Shown here in pieces: positions 25,619 through 35,110 of a stretch of DNA of 64,000 bases (the stretch's first letter is position 1; every line of letters starts with the position of its first letter). Under the pieces are notes generated by a model. That model was not told where the DNA came from and ran no database searches. It saw nothing but the letters and a program-made list of their open reading frames with translations. This DNA is from UBA1369 sp964571725. Its GTDB lineage: Bacteria; Patescibacteriota; Gracilibacteria; UBA1369. The stretch spans positions 29,441-93,440 of the forward strand of contig CAZNDB010000004.1 of assembly GCA_964571725.1 (NCBI GenBank). The letters run 5' to 3'. A program made the translations under genes and the position numbers.

Positions 25619-28600
25619 TTATTTCTTCTGATGAACCTTGTTGTACCAGTCAACCAGTATGGGGGAGGCGACAAAGATGGAAGAATAGGTACCGACGATT
25701 ACACCGATCAGCAGGGCCAGACAAAAACCTCTGACTGATTCAGATCCGAACAATACCAGCGCGAACAGTGTTAAGGCTGCGGTGATTGAGGTGTTGACGG
25801 AACGGGCGAAGGTCTCGTTTACGGCTTCATTTGATATCTCCGCGAATGTTTTGTCTTTGGCGGGAGATTTAAGTTTTTCACGCAGTCTGTCCAGTACCAC
25901 GATCGTATCGTGTATGGAGAAACCCATAATGGTTAGAATGGCCGTAATGAAAAGGGCATCTATTTCCAGTCCCATCACTACGCCCAGAATAACATAGATA
26001 CCAATCAGGACGACTACGTCATGCATTAGGGCGATGATGGCCGAAATGCCGAATTTCCATTTGCCGACTGAAGAGGGGACTCTGCGGAAGGCAAAGGCGA
26101 TGTAACAGACGATTACCAGGGAAGCGAGCAGAACTGCCAGGAGAGCTTTATTGCGAAGACTTTCTCCGATAGTGGGTCCGACCGACTGGAATCTCTTTTC
26201 TTCCACGTTTCCAAACTTGGCTTTCAATTCCTGGAGGATCTGATCGTGGTCTTCGGCGGAAATATCCTTGGATTTCACGGAAAGCAGATCGCCCAGAGTA
26301 ACTACGTGGATGGTTCCCAGATCAAGTTTGCCCTGGAGGGATTTAACTTCCTGGGCAGGTGCAGACTCAGTACTTACGGTGTTAGTGGTAGTTCCGGCCG
26401 TGGTGGTTGAAGCTGTGTCGGTAGTGGAAGGAGTGGAGAGCGTCATGGTGCCGCCGGCGGGGACGGAGGTTCGGTCCTGATTAATTTTATCCTGAATTTC
26501 AACCAGGGCGACTTTCAATTCATCCGGGGTAACTGCTTTCTCGAATTTGATTTCCATCAGACTGCCACCGGTGAAATCCAGACTGGGTTTAAGGCCGACT
26601 GTAAATAGTGAAACAATGGATAAAATGATGGCCAGTACGGAGATGGTATAGAAGACTTTTCTCTTCGGAACAATCGGCATTAGTCTGGTGTGCAGCGTTT
26701 TTGGTTTGCCGAAGAAGTTTTTGCTTTGTCCCAGATTGGTTTTGAGGACTGCCGATAACAGAACTCTGGTAATGGAGATGGCGCTGAACATGGAGACCAG
26801 AATACCCGCGGCCAGGTTGAAGGCAAACCCCTGAATAATGGAGCTGCCGAAATAGAACAAAATGGCACAGGTGATCAGTGATGAGAAATTGGAGTCCTTG
26901 ATTGAGCTCCAGGCGCGGTCAAAACCAACTGTTACGGCTGATTCGATCGGGCGTCCGTCGCGCAGTTCTTCTTTCACTCTTTCAAAAATCAGGATGTTGG
27001 CATCGACGGCCATACCAATGGATAGGATAACACCGGCAATACCGGCCAGGGTTAGAACAACTCCGGTGGATAGCAGGAAGGAGAGGAAAAAGAGTACAAA
27101 ACAGGACAGAATCAGGGCTATCAGTTTTTCAGGTCCGGATTCTTTACCGTTAAGTATTTTGTAGATCAGGTAACCAAAGACCAGAATGGCTATGGCTAAG
27201 GCAAAAGGAAGCGGCAGGGCAGCTTTGATCAGGAAAACCAGAAGTGTGGTGTAGAAGAAGAGCGCCACGGTTGCCAGTACGCCGGCCCAGCGATAAAGGG
27301 CGATCATAAACAGGGCGATCATCAGCAGTCCGATCAGGCCGGCTTGCAGACTCTTGTTTAAGGCGTCCTGTCCCAGTGAGGCACCGATATTATTTTGTCC
27401 AACCAGTATAATCGGGGCGGGGATGGCTCCTGTGTTGAGGTCGCGGGCCAGTTCCTCTGCCTCTTTCACGGTGAATCTGCCGGAGATGATGGCGTTTCCG
27501 CCGGCGATTTTTTCGTTAACGTTCGGTGCGGAAATCATGTTCCCCCCGACAAAAATAGCGATCGGTTTATTGACGTTTCTGCCGGTCAGATCCTCGAACA
27601 TTTTTGCTCCTTCCGGAGTAAAGGTAATTACAACGTGGGGTTGATATAATTGGTCAAAATCAATATCGGCTCTCTGGAAATACTGGCCGTTCAGACCGGT
27701 TTCCATCCACATGTCGTCGGAGCTGTTGTAGAAAATTCTGGAAATCTTGTACTGATCTTCTTTCACGGTTGTGCTAACCGGGTCCTTGATTTCGACTGCT
27801 TTGATAATGTGAAAACCAAAAGGGGATTTGGTTACTGCGCTAATGTCTCCCGCTTTGGCCAGTGCCACGCTGGCAGCTACGTATTCCTGGGCGTAATTGG
27901 ATTTTTCGAATACGTAATCGTCGATTAAACCTCCCTGATCTTTGTTGCTGGCATCGTCGGAATATTCCTTGGCCAGGTTATCGAAGCTGAATTCAGGTTT
28001 GTTTTGTTGCAATTTAGCCAGTACTTCTTCAGCTCTTGTTTTTGCTTCTTCTTCGGTTCTGGTAATTTCGGCTTTGGCGGAGGATGCACCCTTATAGGCT
28101 ATCAGAATGTGAGCTGTTTTAACTTTTTTGGGTTCGTTCAGAGGGCGGTCAACGTTTTGTTTTTCCAAAAGTTTTACGATGCTGTAACCACTCATCTGAA
28201 CCAGGCTGCCCTGCGGATCCAGAGCGTATTCACCGGTGGTTTCAACCAGTTTGTCGGAAATTTGTCCCGCTTGTAGTTTTGCCACTTCGTCGGCAACGCC
28301 GGAAGCCAGCTGATCTTTGAACTGCCATTCGCTGCTCTCATTGTAGGTGACTTTGCCGGGATTGGATTGCGCTTCACCTTCGCCGAAAATCTTGAAATCC
28401 TGATCTTTGACTGCTTTTAAGGCGGCCTCAGCCTGTTCTTTTACTTTGGCGGCATAACTTGGATCGGGAGTTTCACGTCTTTCCTTGAATTCCAGCTGAA
28501 TGGTTTTACCTACCGTTTCTTTGGCTTTATCAAGGTCTTTGATACCTGCCAGTTCTACGATGATGTGGTTTTCTTCACCCACCTGTGAGGCATAAATATT

Positions 28601-28882
28601 AGGCTCGGCAACGCCCAAACCGTTTACTCTTTTCTGAATGACGTTGATGATGCCGTCGACAATGCTGGTACGGTCTTTTTCGGGTACGTTACGCAGGTCG
28701 ACTTTGTAGTCCAGCTGGGATCCCCCCTGAAGATCAAGTCCCAGGTTAACCTTTTGGGCATAGAATTCCTGGGGCAGAAACGGGAATATTTGTTTCTGAA
28801 TTTCCCCGGTCAGATCGAAGAATCCAAGGAGCACTGCTGCCAATATAATCACAACTGACTGCAGAAAACGGTTATGTCTCAT
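25619..28882 (-). CDS. secDF: SecD-SecF fusion with inserted parvulin-type prolyl isomerase domain
   Basis: SecDF uses the proton gradient to help SecYEG export proteins. The 1087-residue fusion opens with a membrane helix and the SecD D1 motif DLQGG (50-54). The SecD membrane domain runs about 510-730. SecF begins near 733, with DFTGG near 767. Residues about 253-365 form a parvulin/PpiC-like domain (KVKTAHILIAYKG, FSFDNLAKEYSDDASNKDQGG, FGFHIIKAVEI) in the first extracytoplasmic loop. Residues 145-245 look like a degenerate first copy (LQAGQISDKL ... SGYSIVKLLEKQ). A Thr/Ser-rich insert lies in SecF near 804-845. Single-chain SecDF is known; the isomerase insertion is unusual. Confidence 0.95.
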   Translation of the reverse strand: MRHNRFLQSVVIILAAVLLGFFDLTGEIQKQIFPFLPQEFYAQKVNLGLDLQGGSQLDYKVDLRNVPEKDRTSIVDGIINVIQKRVNGLGVAEPNIYASQVGEENHIIVELAGIKDLDKAKETVGKTIQLEFKERRETPDPSYAAKVKEQAEAALKAVKDQDFKIFGEGEAQSNPGKVTYNESSEWQFKDQLASGVADEVAKLQAGQISDKLVETTGEYALDPQGSLVQMSGYSIVKLLEKQNVDRPLNEPKKVKTAHILIAYKGASSAKAEITRTEEEAKTRAEEVLAKLQQNKPEFSFDNLAKEYSDDASNKDQGGLIDDYVFEKSNYAQEYVAASVALAKAGDISAVTKSPFGFHIIKAVEIKDPVSTTVKEDQYKISRIFYNSSDDMWMETGLNGQYFQRADIDFDQLYQPHVVITFTPEGAKMFEDLTGRNVNKPIAIFVGGNMISAPNVNEKIAGGNAIISGRFTVKEAEELARDLNTGAIPAPIILVGQNNIGASLGQDALNKSLQAGLIGLLMIALFMIALYRWAGVLATVALFFYTTLLVFLIKAALPLPFALAIAILVFGYLIYKILNGKESGPEKLIALILSCFVLFFLSFLLSTGVVLTLAGIAGVILSIGMAVDANILIFERVKEELRDGRPIESAVTVGFDRAWSSIKDSNFSSLITCAILFYFGSSIIQGFAFNLAAGILVSMFSAISITRVLLSAVLKTNLGQSKNFFGKPKTLHTRLMPIVPKRKVFYTISVLAIILSIVSLFTVGLKPSLDFTGGSLMEIKFEKAVTPDELKVALVEIQDKINQDRTSVPAGGTMTLSTPSTTDTASTTTAGTTTNTVSTESAPAQEVKSLQGKLDLGTIHVVTLGDLLSVKSKDISAEDHDQILQELKAKFGNVEEKRFQSVGPTIGESLRNKALLAVLLASLVIVCYIAFAFRRVPSSVGKWKFGISAIIALMHDVVVLIGIYVILGVVMGLEIDALFITAILTIMGFSIHDTIVVLDRLREKLKSPAKDKTFAEISNEAVNETFARSVNTSITAALTLFALVLFGSESVRGFCLALLIGVIVGTYSSIFVASPILVDWYNKVHQKK

Positions 28883-28961
28883 AAAAAGAAAGTTAGGGGT
28901 GAAGTTAATTACTTTTAAGATAGTATAGCCAACTTATTTAAAAGCTTTCTATGCGTTCGAT

Positions 28962-28990
28962 AGTATAGGTAGGAGTCGGAAATTTGTCAT
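28962..28990 (-). promoter_or_regulatory. Promoter for secDF
   Basis: On the minus strand ATGACA (28985-28990) and TATACT (28962-28967) are 17 bases apart. The TATACTA sequence is repeated about 40 bases downstream (28921-28927), closer to the gene, without a good -35 box. Confidence 0.5.
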
Positions 28991-29037
28991 TAGAAAATCA
29001 AATATTCCCTTGCAAATTGGCTTCAGTCGTATGGAAA

Positions 29038-30120
29038 TTATAGTAGTTCCGGAAAATCGCTTTTCAGTTTTTCCACGACCAGTTTGATTTGATGGCTTTT
29101 GTCCTTGCTGCAAACCAGCAGTGCGTCAGGGGTATCCACGATGATCAAATCGTCCAGTCCGATTGTGGCAATGACTTTTTTATGGTCGGCGTAAATCAGT
29201 GAATTATTGGTGTCCAGGGCAATAACATTGCCTTTGGTAATGTTACCGTGATTGGTTTCATCGTCATGCAACTCACTCCAGATCGATTCCCAGGTGCCAA
29301 TGTCATTCCAGCCCAGGTCAGCAGGGATGATGCGAACTTCTTTGGGATTAACCTTTTCCATGATCGCGTAGTCGAAAGAGATTTTCTGGCAGAGCGGATA
29401 GAGGTCAATCAGGTTCTTTTGAAAAGTCTTTTTACCGATACTCTGTTCGATTTTTTGCAATATGGAGTAGGTTTCGGGCTGATATTGTCTGTATTTTTTT
29501 AGAATGGTTGATACTTTCCAGACAAACAGGCCGGTATTCCAGAGATAGCTTTGGGATTTCAGAAACTTTTTTGCCGTGGGAAGATCGGGTTTTTCCACAA
29601 ACCGTTCAAACTCGTGTATGGCCACTCCTTGAACCGCTTTAATTTGTTTGCCGATTTTAACGTAACCCAGATTAACATTGGGATATTGGGCCTTCACCTC
29701 GATGATATTAATGGTGTTTTCTTTTCTGGCCAGATCTTCGGCAATTTTTAATTTCAAGCGCAGTTCTTTGACGTCCTGGATCAGGTGATCAGCGTAAATA
29801 ATGGCCATGACTTCATCGGGATTTTCACGGGCCAGGGTTTCGGCGATCAGACCTATGCAGGGGGCCGTGTCGCGCAGAGACGGCTCAATAATAATGTTTT
29901 CCCGGGGCAACAGACCGGCTGTCTGTTCTACCACCAGATCCTGATATTCACTGTTGGTGGCAATATAAATGTCTTTCGGTTTTTGGAACGACAACCTTTT
30001 TACGGTTTGCTGCAGCATGCTTCTTTCTCCGACCAGATTCTGGAATTGTTTGGGTTTCTTTTGTCTGCTCATCGGCCAGAGTCTGGTGCCGGTCCCGCCG
30101 GCCAGGATAACTGTTTTCAT
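29038..30120 (-). CDS. manC: Mannose-1-phosphate guanylyltransferase
   Basis: This enzyme makes GDP-mannose from GTP and mannose-1-phosphate for glycan synthesis. The nucleotide-binding signature GGTGTRLWPMSR starts at residue 8. Other family features are FVEKPD, SYLWNTGLFVWK, and SFDYAIMEK followed by DLGWNDIGTWES. At 360 residues it is the monofunctional form without the C-terminal isomerase domain. Its start is 5 bases after the prepilin peptidase stop, so it closes a ruvC-TPR-peptidase-manC run. Confidence 0.93.
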   Translation of the reverse strand: MKTVILAGGTGTRLWPMSRQKKPKQFQNLVGERSMLQQTVKRLSFQKPKDIYIATNSEYQDLVVEQTAGLLPRENIIIEPSLRDTAPCIGLIAETLARENPDEVMAIIYADHLIQDVKELRLKLKIAEDLARKENTINIIEVKAQYPNVNLGYVKIGKQIKAVQGVAIHEFERFVEKPDLPTAKKFLKSQSYLWNTGLFVWKVSTILKKYRQYQPETYSILQKIEQSIGKKTFQKNLIDLYPLCQKISFDYAIMEKVNPKEVRIIPADLGWNDIGTWESIWSELHDDETNHGNITKGNVIALDTNNSLIYADHKKVIATIGLDDLIIVDTPDALLVCSKDKSHQIKLVVEKLKSDFPELL

Positions 30121-30125
30121 ATCGG

Positions 30126-30956
30126 TTAAATAAACAGTAAATAATGCAGATACCAGTTTACTATCTCATTTCCCTGATAGAGGGCTACCAGTGTGCCCAG
30201 GATCAGGAAGGGTGCGAAAGGTACAGTCTGTTTAAAACGTACTTTCTGAAAAATCAAAAGCAGGATGGAAATAACACTGCCGATCAGATAACAAAAAACC
30301 ACCGCGATTAAAAATTTGTTCAGTCCCAAAAGCAGCGCCATTCCGGCTGCCAGATACAGGTCGCCCGATCCCAGCCATTTTCCTTTAGAGACCAGGTATT
30401 GTCCTCCGAACAGCAGTGCTGCTACAACCAGCGCATAGCCCCTGCTGATCAAGGCCGTAAGCGGGTCTTCGGCTGTCAGTAAAAAAGTAAAGATGGTTAT
30501 GCCGATCAGACTGTAAAGAAAAAGCGTGGGGATGTGCTTTTTTTGCAGATCGCTGAAAAATATTGCCATCAGGTTAAGTATTACCAATGCCAGAAAAACG
30601 AATTTCAAAACCAGCATCCAGTCCAGAAGGTAACCGTTGAATAAGTCAAAATTTTCATTGGAAAAGATCATGTTGAAATTGGTCACAAACAGCAGGCCAG
30701 TGACCAGTTCCAGGGCCGGGTAAATAGGGGAAACGGGCTTTTTGCAATAAGCGCAGCGTCCGCCTCTGAAAAGCCAGCTGAAAAGGGGAATCAGATCCAG
30801 GGCTCCAAGACGGTGTTTACATTTGGGGCAGCGCGATTTACCCATAATGATGCCTTTTTGACCGGTGAGGGTGCGGTGAATCAGCACGCTCAGAAAACTT
30901 CCGAAAGCGCTGCCCAGTAAGAATAGGAAAAAACTGATCAGATAAATATTGTTCAC
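30126..30956 (-). CDS. pilD: Type IV prepilin peptidase (A24 family)
   Basis: Prepilin peptidase cleaves and N-methylates type IV prepilins at the membrane. The N-terminal domain has two CxxC pairs (CPKCKHRLG and CAYCKKPV) for zinc, as in the bifunctional class. The catalytic Asp residues are in FFSDLQKKHIP and the GSGDLYL (GxGD) motif. There are seven to eight membrane segments in 276 residues. It starts with GTG at 30956, overlapping the TPR gene stop by 4 bases (GTGA). No pilin genes are in the window. Confidence 0.92.
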   Translation of the reverse strand: MNNIYLISFFLFLLGSAFGSFLSVLIHRTLTGQKGIIMGKSRCPKCKHRLGALDLIPLFSWLFRGGRCAYCKKPVSPIYPALELVTGLLFVTNFNMIFSNENFDLFNGYLLDWMLVLKFVFLALVILNLMAIFFSDLQKKHIPTLFLYSLIGITIFTFLLTAEDPLTALISRGYALVVAALLFGGQYLVSKGKWLGSGDLYLAAGMALLLGLNKFLIAVVFCYLIGSVISILLLIFQKVRFKQTVPFAPFLILGTLVALYQGNEIVNWYLHYLLFI

Positions 30957-32440
30957 GGTTGAATGAGGTTAGTTTGCAGGGACCGGGTATTTTGCGTTGA
31001 GAGTGAAGCCAGTAGCTGATTATAACGGGTGGCGGCGGAGGCAGCCACGCCGCTGCCCTTACCGATGGTATGAGCTTTCTTGTAAAATTGCAGGGCTTTG
31101 TCCGGCTGGTTTTCTGTTTCGTAAAGGATGCCGAAATTCAGGTAGGTTGCGTCCAGGGCCGGGTTCAGGGCCATAGCCAGTTTTAGGTGGGTTTCGGCTT
31201 TATCCAGTTGTTTGTTATAAATCAGGGTCCAGCCCATTAAATTTTGAGCCATGGCCTCGTCCGGGTGTTCTTTGGCGGCTTTTTCTGCCAGAACCAGCGC
31301 TTTCTGAGGTTCGTTCATTTTTTCCAGATAGATCCAGATCGGCCGGATATAGTAATTGACGTCCTGTGAATTCAGGGCCAGAACTTTTTCATAGCTGGCG
31401 GCCGATTGTGAATAATTTTTTAGTTCCAGGTAAACCTCGGCCAGTTTCTGATCAACCAGAATTTTCGGTTCGAATCCAAATTCCTTGGCTTTGAGCAGAT
31501 TTTCCTCGGCCAGTTTAAAATTGTTGATATTATAATATGCCAGTCCCAGATAAAAAAGTGTTTCCGGTTTTTGATTGTCCAGTACTTTGGCTCTTTCCAG
31601 AGCCTCTACCGCATCCTGATATTTGCCGGTTTCAATATAGGCGTAACCGAGCAGAATCCAGGCGTCACGGTAATCAAGTTTTTCTTTGGTTACTTCAAAC
31701 AGCAGGGGGATGGCCATTTCATATTCCCCGCATTGATTGAAACTTCTGGCCAACAGTACTTTCAGGTGAATGGTGGGGGATTCCACGTTGAAATTATATT
31801 CGTTATAGGCGGAAAGAAAGTTGTTGGCTTTTTTGGTGTATTCGTCGGATCCACCGAGGCTGATTGACTCGTTCAGCAGTTTTTTGGCCTGATCGTGTTC
31901 GCCGAAATAGGCGGAAATAATACCCTGATAATATTTGGAGGTTTGGTTACCGGTGATGATTTTGTTAAAAGTTTCTCTGGCTTCGCTGATTTTTCTTTGT
32001 CCAAGCTGGCTTCTCCCCAGATAAATTTTCGCGTCAACGCTTTCCGGATCTTTATCGGTTAATTCCTGGAATATTCCTTCAGCTTTGCCGAAATTATTGG
32101 TACGGAGGTCAATTTTGCCGATTTCATAAAGCGGTTTGAGGTTGGAGGAATCCTTTTTATAAGCTTCCATATACTGGGCAATGGCCAGGCTGGGGAAATT
32201 ATTTTGTTCCAGCAGGGCGGCTCTTTCCATCATTTCATCAAATGTTTTGTTGCGTCCGACTTTGTTTTCCTGAAGTTCGGACGGGAGGGGTTCAGTTTCT
32301 TCCTCCAGAGACGTTTGTTCGACGGAAACCGGGGGCGCCGGTGACTTTTTAAAGGGCGGAAGTTCAAACACGTAAAGTATGGCCAGGGTAAAACTGGCGG
32401 CGATTAGAAGAAAGAAGAGTCTGAAGATGAATTTAATCAT
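30953..32440 (-). CDS. Membrane-anchored TPR-repeat protein
   Basis: This 495-residue protein has an N-terminal membrane helix (MIKFIFRLFFLL ... ILYVFEL), a Pro/Glu-rich linker and then about ten tetratricopeptide repeats (for example TFDEMMERAALLEQNNFPSL and ETLFYLGLAYYNINNFKLAE). I chose the ATG at 32440, which overlaps the ruvC stop as ATGA. An upstream in-frame extension to 32596 runs antisense-like low-quality sequence inside ruvC and is unlikely. TPRs bind partner proteins; here the partner could belong to the pilus system encoded next door, but this is inferred from position only. Confidence 0.82.
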   Translation of the reverse strand: MIKFIFRLFFLLIAASFTLAILYVFELPPFKKSPAPPVSVEQTSLEEETEPLPSELQENKVGRNKTFDEMMERAALLEQNNFPSLAIAQYMEAYKKDSSNLKPLYEIGKIDLRTNNFGKAEGIFQELTDKDPESVDAKIYLGRSQLGQRKISEARETFNKIITGNQTSKYYQGIISAYFGEHDQAKKLLNESISLGGSDEYTKKANNFLSAYNEYNFNVESPTIHLKVLLARSFNQCGEYEMAIPLLFEVTKEKLDYRDAWILLGYAYIETGKYQDAVEALERAKVLDNQKPETLFYLGLAYYNINNFKLAEENLLKAKEFGFEPKILVDQKLAEVYLELKNYSQSAASYEKVLALNSQDVNYYIRPIWIYLEKMNEPQKALVLAEKAAKEHPDEAMAQNLMGWTLIYNKQLDKAETHLKLAMALNPALDATYLNFGILYETENQPDKALQFYKKAHTIGKGSGVAASAATRYNQLLASLSTQNTRSLQTNLIQP

Positions 32441-32928
32441 TGAATGATATTTAGTTTTTGTTTGAGATGGTTGGCGTGGCAGATGGCAATGGCCAGTGCG
32501 TCGGCCGCATCGTCGGGGGTTGGCAGTTGATCCAAGTTTAACAGAAGTTGTACCATTTTTTGAATCTGAATTTTGGGCGCCGAGCCGTTTCCGCAAATGC
32601 TGTTTTTAACCTGGTTGGGTTTGTATTCGGAAATATCCTGTTTCTGTCTGCCCAATTCATAAAGTATCGCGCCTCTGGCTTCGGCCACTTTGAGAGCGGT
32701 TTTGACGTTTTTGCTGAAAAAAAGCTCTTCCATGACAATTTTATCCGGCTGGAATTCCGCAATAATTTTTTTCAGATCTTCCACGGTTTGTTTCAGTCTT
32801 TCGCTGTGCGGCAGTGATTTATCCGTAGTAATAGTGCCGAATTCAACGGCTTTTACCTGATCGTCAAGACAGTCAATCAGCCCGAAGCCGGTAGTGGCGT
32901 AACCTGGATCTATTCCCAATATCAACAA
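32437..32928 (-). CDS. ruvC: Holliday junction resolvase RuvC
   Basis: RuvC cuts Holliday junctions together with RuvAB. Acidic active-site residues are D7 (GIDPG), E67/E68 (MEELFF) and the DDAADALA cluster near 139-143. The 163-residue length is normal. There is no ATG; the start is a TTG at 32928 (a second TTG follows). The stop overlaps the TPR gene start by 4 bases. RuvA is encoded separately at 36394; ruvB is not in the window. Confidence 0.95.
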   Translation of the reverse strand: MLILGIDPGYATTGFGLIDCLDDQVKAVEFGTITTDKSLPHSERLKQTVEDLKKIIAEFQPDKIVMEELFFSKNVKTALKVAEARGAILYELGRQKQDISEYKPNQVKNSICGNGSAPKIQIQKMVQLLLNLDQLPTPDDAADALAIAICHANHLKQKLNIIQ

Positions 32929-32954
32929 AGTTCCGGTTTTATAAAATCCGTTGT

Positions 32955-32983
32955 ATTATAGAGCTTTGATTGTCCTTTGGAAA
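32955..32983 (-). promoter_or_regulatory. Promoter for the ruvC operon
   Basis: On the minus strand TTTCCA (32978-32983) and a perfect TATAAT (32955-32960) have 17-base spacing. It lies in the 62-base gap after pyk. Confidence 0.5.
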
Positions 32984-32990
32984 CCGGAAA

Positions 32991-34397
32991 TCAGATCAGT
33001 TTCAGGGTGATTTGTCTGTTCCTGGTCGAAGCGTTGGAAACAATCACTATTTTGTCGCCTTTTTTGATCAGTTTTTCTTTGAGTAGCAGTGAAGCGATAC
33101 TGTCCGGTGCTCTCAATTTGGTGGTAACAATTTTATCAATTCCCCAGCAAAGCTGCAGTTCGCGGCGGGTATTGCGGTAGGGCGAAATGACGACAATTTC
33201 ATGAAAAGTTCTTTGATTGGAAACATGCCTGGTGGTGTAACCGTGGTCGGTAACGGTGACAATCATTTTAGCTCCTGTTTCCTCAGCCAGTATGGTGGCG
33301 GTGTGGCAGATTTCAATCGGGTCATTTTCTTTGAAGCTGAAAAATTTCAATTTGGTCCAGTTGTGGATTTGCTGAAATTTTTCGATATTGGTGGCGACCT
33401 TGGCCAAAGTCTGTACCGCCTGAACAGGATATTTGCCGGTGGCGGTTTCATTGGACAGCATCAAGGCGTCGGCATGGTCAAACACTGCGTTGGCTGCGTC
33501 GCTGATTTCGGCTCTGGTGGCACGGGGATTTTCAATCATGGATTGCAGCATTTCGGTGGCGATGATAACTGGTTTTCCCATTTCCAGAGCCAGTTTGACG
33601 ATATGTTTCTGGGCAATCGGTACTGCTTCCGCCGGAGTTTCCACTCCCAGGTCGCCGCGAGCAACCATTACGGCGTTGGTTTCACGGATGATGTCTTCGA
33701 TGTTATCCAGAGCTTCATGTCTTTCAATTTTGGCGATAATTTTGATGTAGGATCCGTGTTTGAGCAGAATTTCCCGGAGACGGGTGATGTCCGAAGCTTT
33801 TCTTACAAAGGACAGAGCCACGAAATCCACGCCGGCTTTGATGCCGAAATTGAGGTCTTTAAGGTCTTTAGTGGTGAGGGGATCGGCGCTAATGGAGGCT
33901 GTCGGGACATTGATGCCTTTGTGGCTTTTCAACAAACCGGGGGTTAGTGCTTTGACAGTTATTACAGTGCCTTTCACTGATTGTACTCCGGTTTTGATCA
34001 TACCGTCCTCGATCAGGATGATGTCGCCTTTGGCGACATCTTTATGGAGGTGGCGGTACTGGACCGGGACAATTTTTTGTTGGCCGTTTTCCCGATATTT
34101 GTCTTTGCTGGTATCCAGAAAAAAAGTTTCGCCGGATTTTACGGCGACTCCGTTGTCCGGAAGAATTCCCAGACGGATTTTGGGGCCCTGCAAGTCCTGA
34201 ATGACAGCGATGGTTTTTCCGGTGAGCTTTTCGGCCTGACGAAGATTCTTGATCAATTCCATCTGGCTTTCGTATGTACCGTGCGAAAAATTGAGTCTGG
34301 CCACGTTCATGCCGGCCTTGATCATTTTGACCAGGGTTTCGACTTTGCTGGAGGCGGGACCGAGCGTGCAGACAATTTTTGTTCTTTTATTGGGCAT
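32991..34397 (-). CDS. pyk: Pyruvate kinase
   Basis: Pyruvate kinase makes ATP and pyruvate from phosphoenolpyruvate and ADP. Key blocks are KIVCTLGPAS, NVARLNFSHG (substrate Arg/Asn), IQDLQGPKIRLG, the catalytic KIERHEALDN, VMVARGDLGVE for metal binding, and IATEMLQSMIENPRATRAE. The C-terminal allosteric-type domain is present. The 468-residue length is normal. It is the last gene of a four-gene minus run that begins with the GH1 glycosidase. Confidence 0.96.
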   Translation of the reverse strand: MPNKRTKIVCTLGPASSKVETLVKMIKAGMNVARLNFSHGTYESQMELIKNLRQAEKLTGKTIAVIQDLQGPKIRLGILPDNGVAVKSGETFFLDTSKDKYRENGQQKIVPVQYRHLHKDVAKGDIILIEDGMIKTGVQSVKGTVITVKALTPGLLKSHKGINVPTASISADPLTTKDLKDLNFGIKAGVDFVALSFVRKASDITRLREILLKHGSYIKIIAKIERHEALDNIEDIIRETNAVMVARGDLGVETPAEAVPIAQKHIVKLALEMGKPVIIATEMLQSMIENPRATRAEISDAANAVFDHADALMLSNETATGKYPVQAVQTLAKVATNIEKFQQIHNWTKLKFFSFKENDPIEICHTATILAEETGAKMIVTVTDHGYTTRHVSNQRTFHEIVVISPYRNTRRELQLCWGIDKIVTTKLRAPDSIASLLLKEKLIKKGDKIVIVSNASTRNRQITLKLI

Positions 34398-34399
34398 GA

Positions 34400-34774
34400 T
34401 TAAAGAGGGTTGGCATTATTGGTGGTTGAGGTTGCGGCTGCTGTTACCGGCGTACCGGTGGTGGTTACGACCGTGGAGGTGTTGGAATAGGGGATTGGAG
34501 TGGATGGAGTCAGAGGGTCGACTGTGGCCAGTGCCATCAGAAAAGTCGTGCTGCTGGCGTAACGGGTTTTCACGGCGCCGCCTTTGCTTATTGTATCGCT
34601 AAAAATCTGGCTGGGACTTTGGGAAGCCACTTCATTGATTTGGGCGGCTTCGGATTGTTTTTCCGGGTTTTGGAAGTTTTCCGGTGCCTTGGGAGAAGCT
34701 TCCGACATCTGGTGAATCCATCTTTTGTTCAGCAGGGGATTCTCTTGCGAATGTAATTGGTAAATTCCGTTCAT
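34400..34774 (-). CDS. Hypothetical protein with Thr/Ser-rich tail
   Basis: This 124-residue protein has no recognised domain. The C-terminal 45 residues are low-complexity Thr, Ser, Pro and Val, typical of a disordered or surface linker, yet no signal peptide is present. Its ATG shares its A with the TAA stop of the upstream coiled-coil gene, and it ends 2 bases before pyk, so it is embedded in a coupled operon. Confidence 0.6.
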   Translation of the reverse strand: MNGIYQLHSQENPLLNKRWIHQMSEASPKAPENFQNPEKQSEAAQINEVASQSPSQIFSDTISKGGAVKTRYASSTTFLMALATVDPLTPSTPIPYSNTSTVVTTTGTPVTAAATSTTNNANPL

Positions 34775-35109
34775 TATTTTGTGGCTAAGATTTGTTTTTC
34801 AATTTCATCCATCTTCTGCAATTCTTTCTGACGGTAAATTTCCTCCAATTCGGTTAGACCGATCAGAAATTTGTTTTTCAGTTCTTTTTCATACTGATCC
34901 AAAACCATTTGCAGATTCTGTTTAAGCTTAAGCTTAAGCCGGTTTTCCTGATCAACAACTGTGGGTTGGGATTTGTCCAGAGCGGCAATGGCTTTTTCCG
35001 TATCACTTTTCAGTAATTCACATTGTTGATAAAAAGCCTGGCTGACCGCTTCAATGTGACTCAGTTGATTTTGTGCGGCCTGCTGATATTTGGTGCTTAT
35101 TTCATCCAT
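34774..35109 (-). CDS. Hypothetical coiled-coil protein
   Basis: This 111-residue protein is almost entirely helical, with heptad-like spacing over residues 5-105, rich in Gln, Lys, Glu and Leu. No membrane segment is present. It starts 1 base after the GH1 stop and overlaps the next gene by one base. Function is unknown; the coupling suggests it is made in step with its neighbours. Confidence 0.65.
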   Translation of the reverse strand: MDEISTKYQQAAQNQLSHIEAVSQAFYQQCELLKSDTEKAIAALDKSQPTVVDQENRLKLKLKQNLQMVLDQYEKELKNKFLIGLTELEEIYRQKELQKMDEIEKQILATK

Positions 35110-35110
35110 A

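Noticed and set aside
32441..32596. N-terminal extension of the TPR protein
   Set aside because: It would overlap ruvC by 160 bases and is Arg/Ser/Pro-rich; the ATGA overlap start at 32440 begins with a clear membrane anchor.
33201..33947. 248-codon open frame on the plus strand
   Set aside because: It is antisense to pyruvate kinase, which has all its catalytic blocks.
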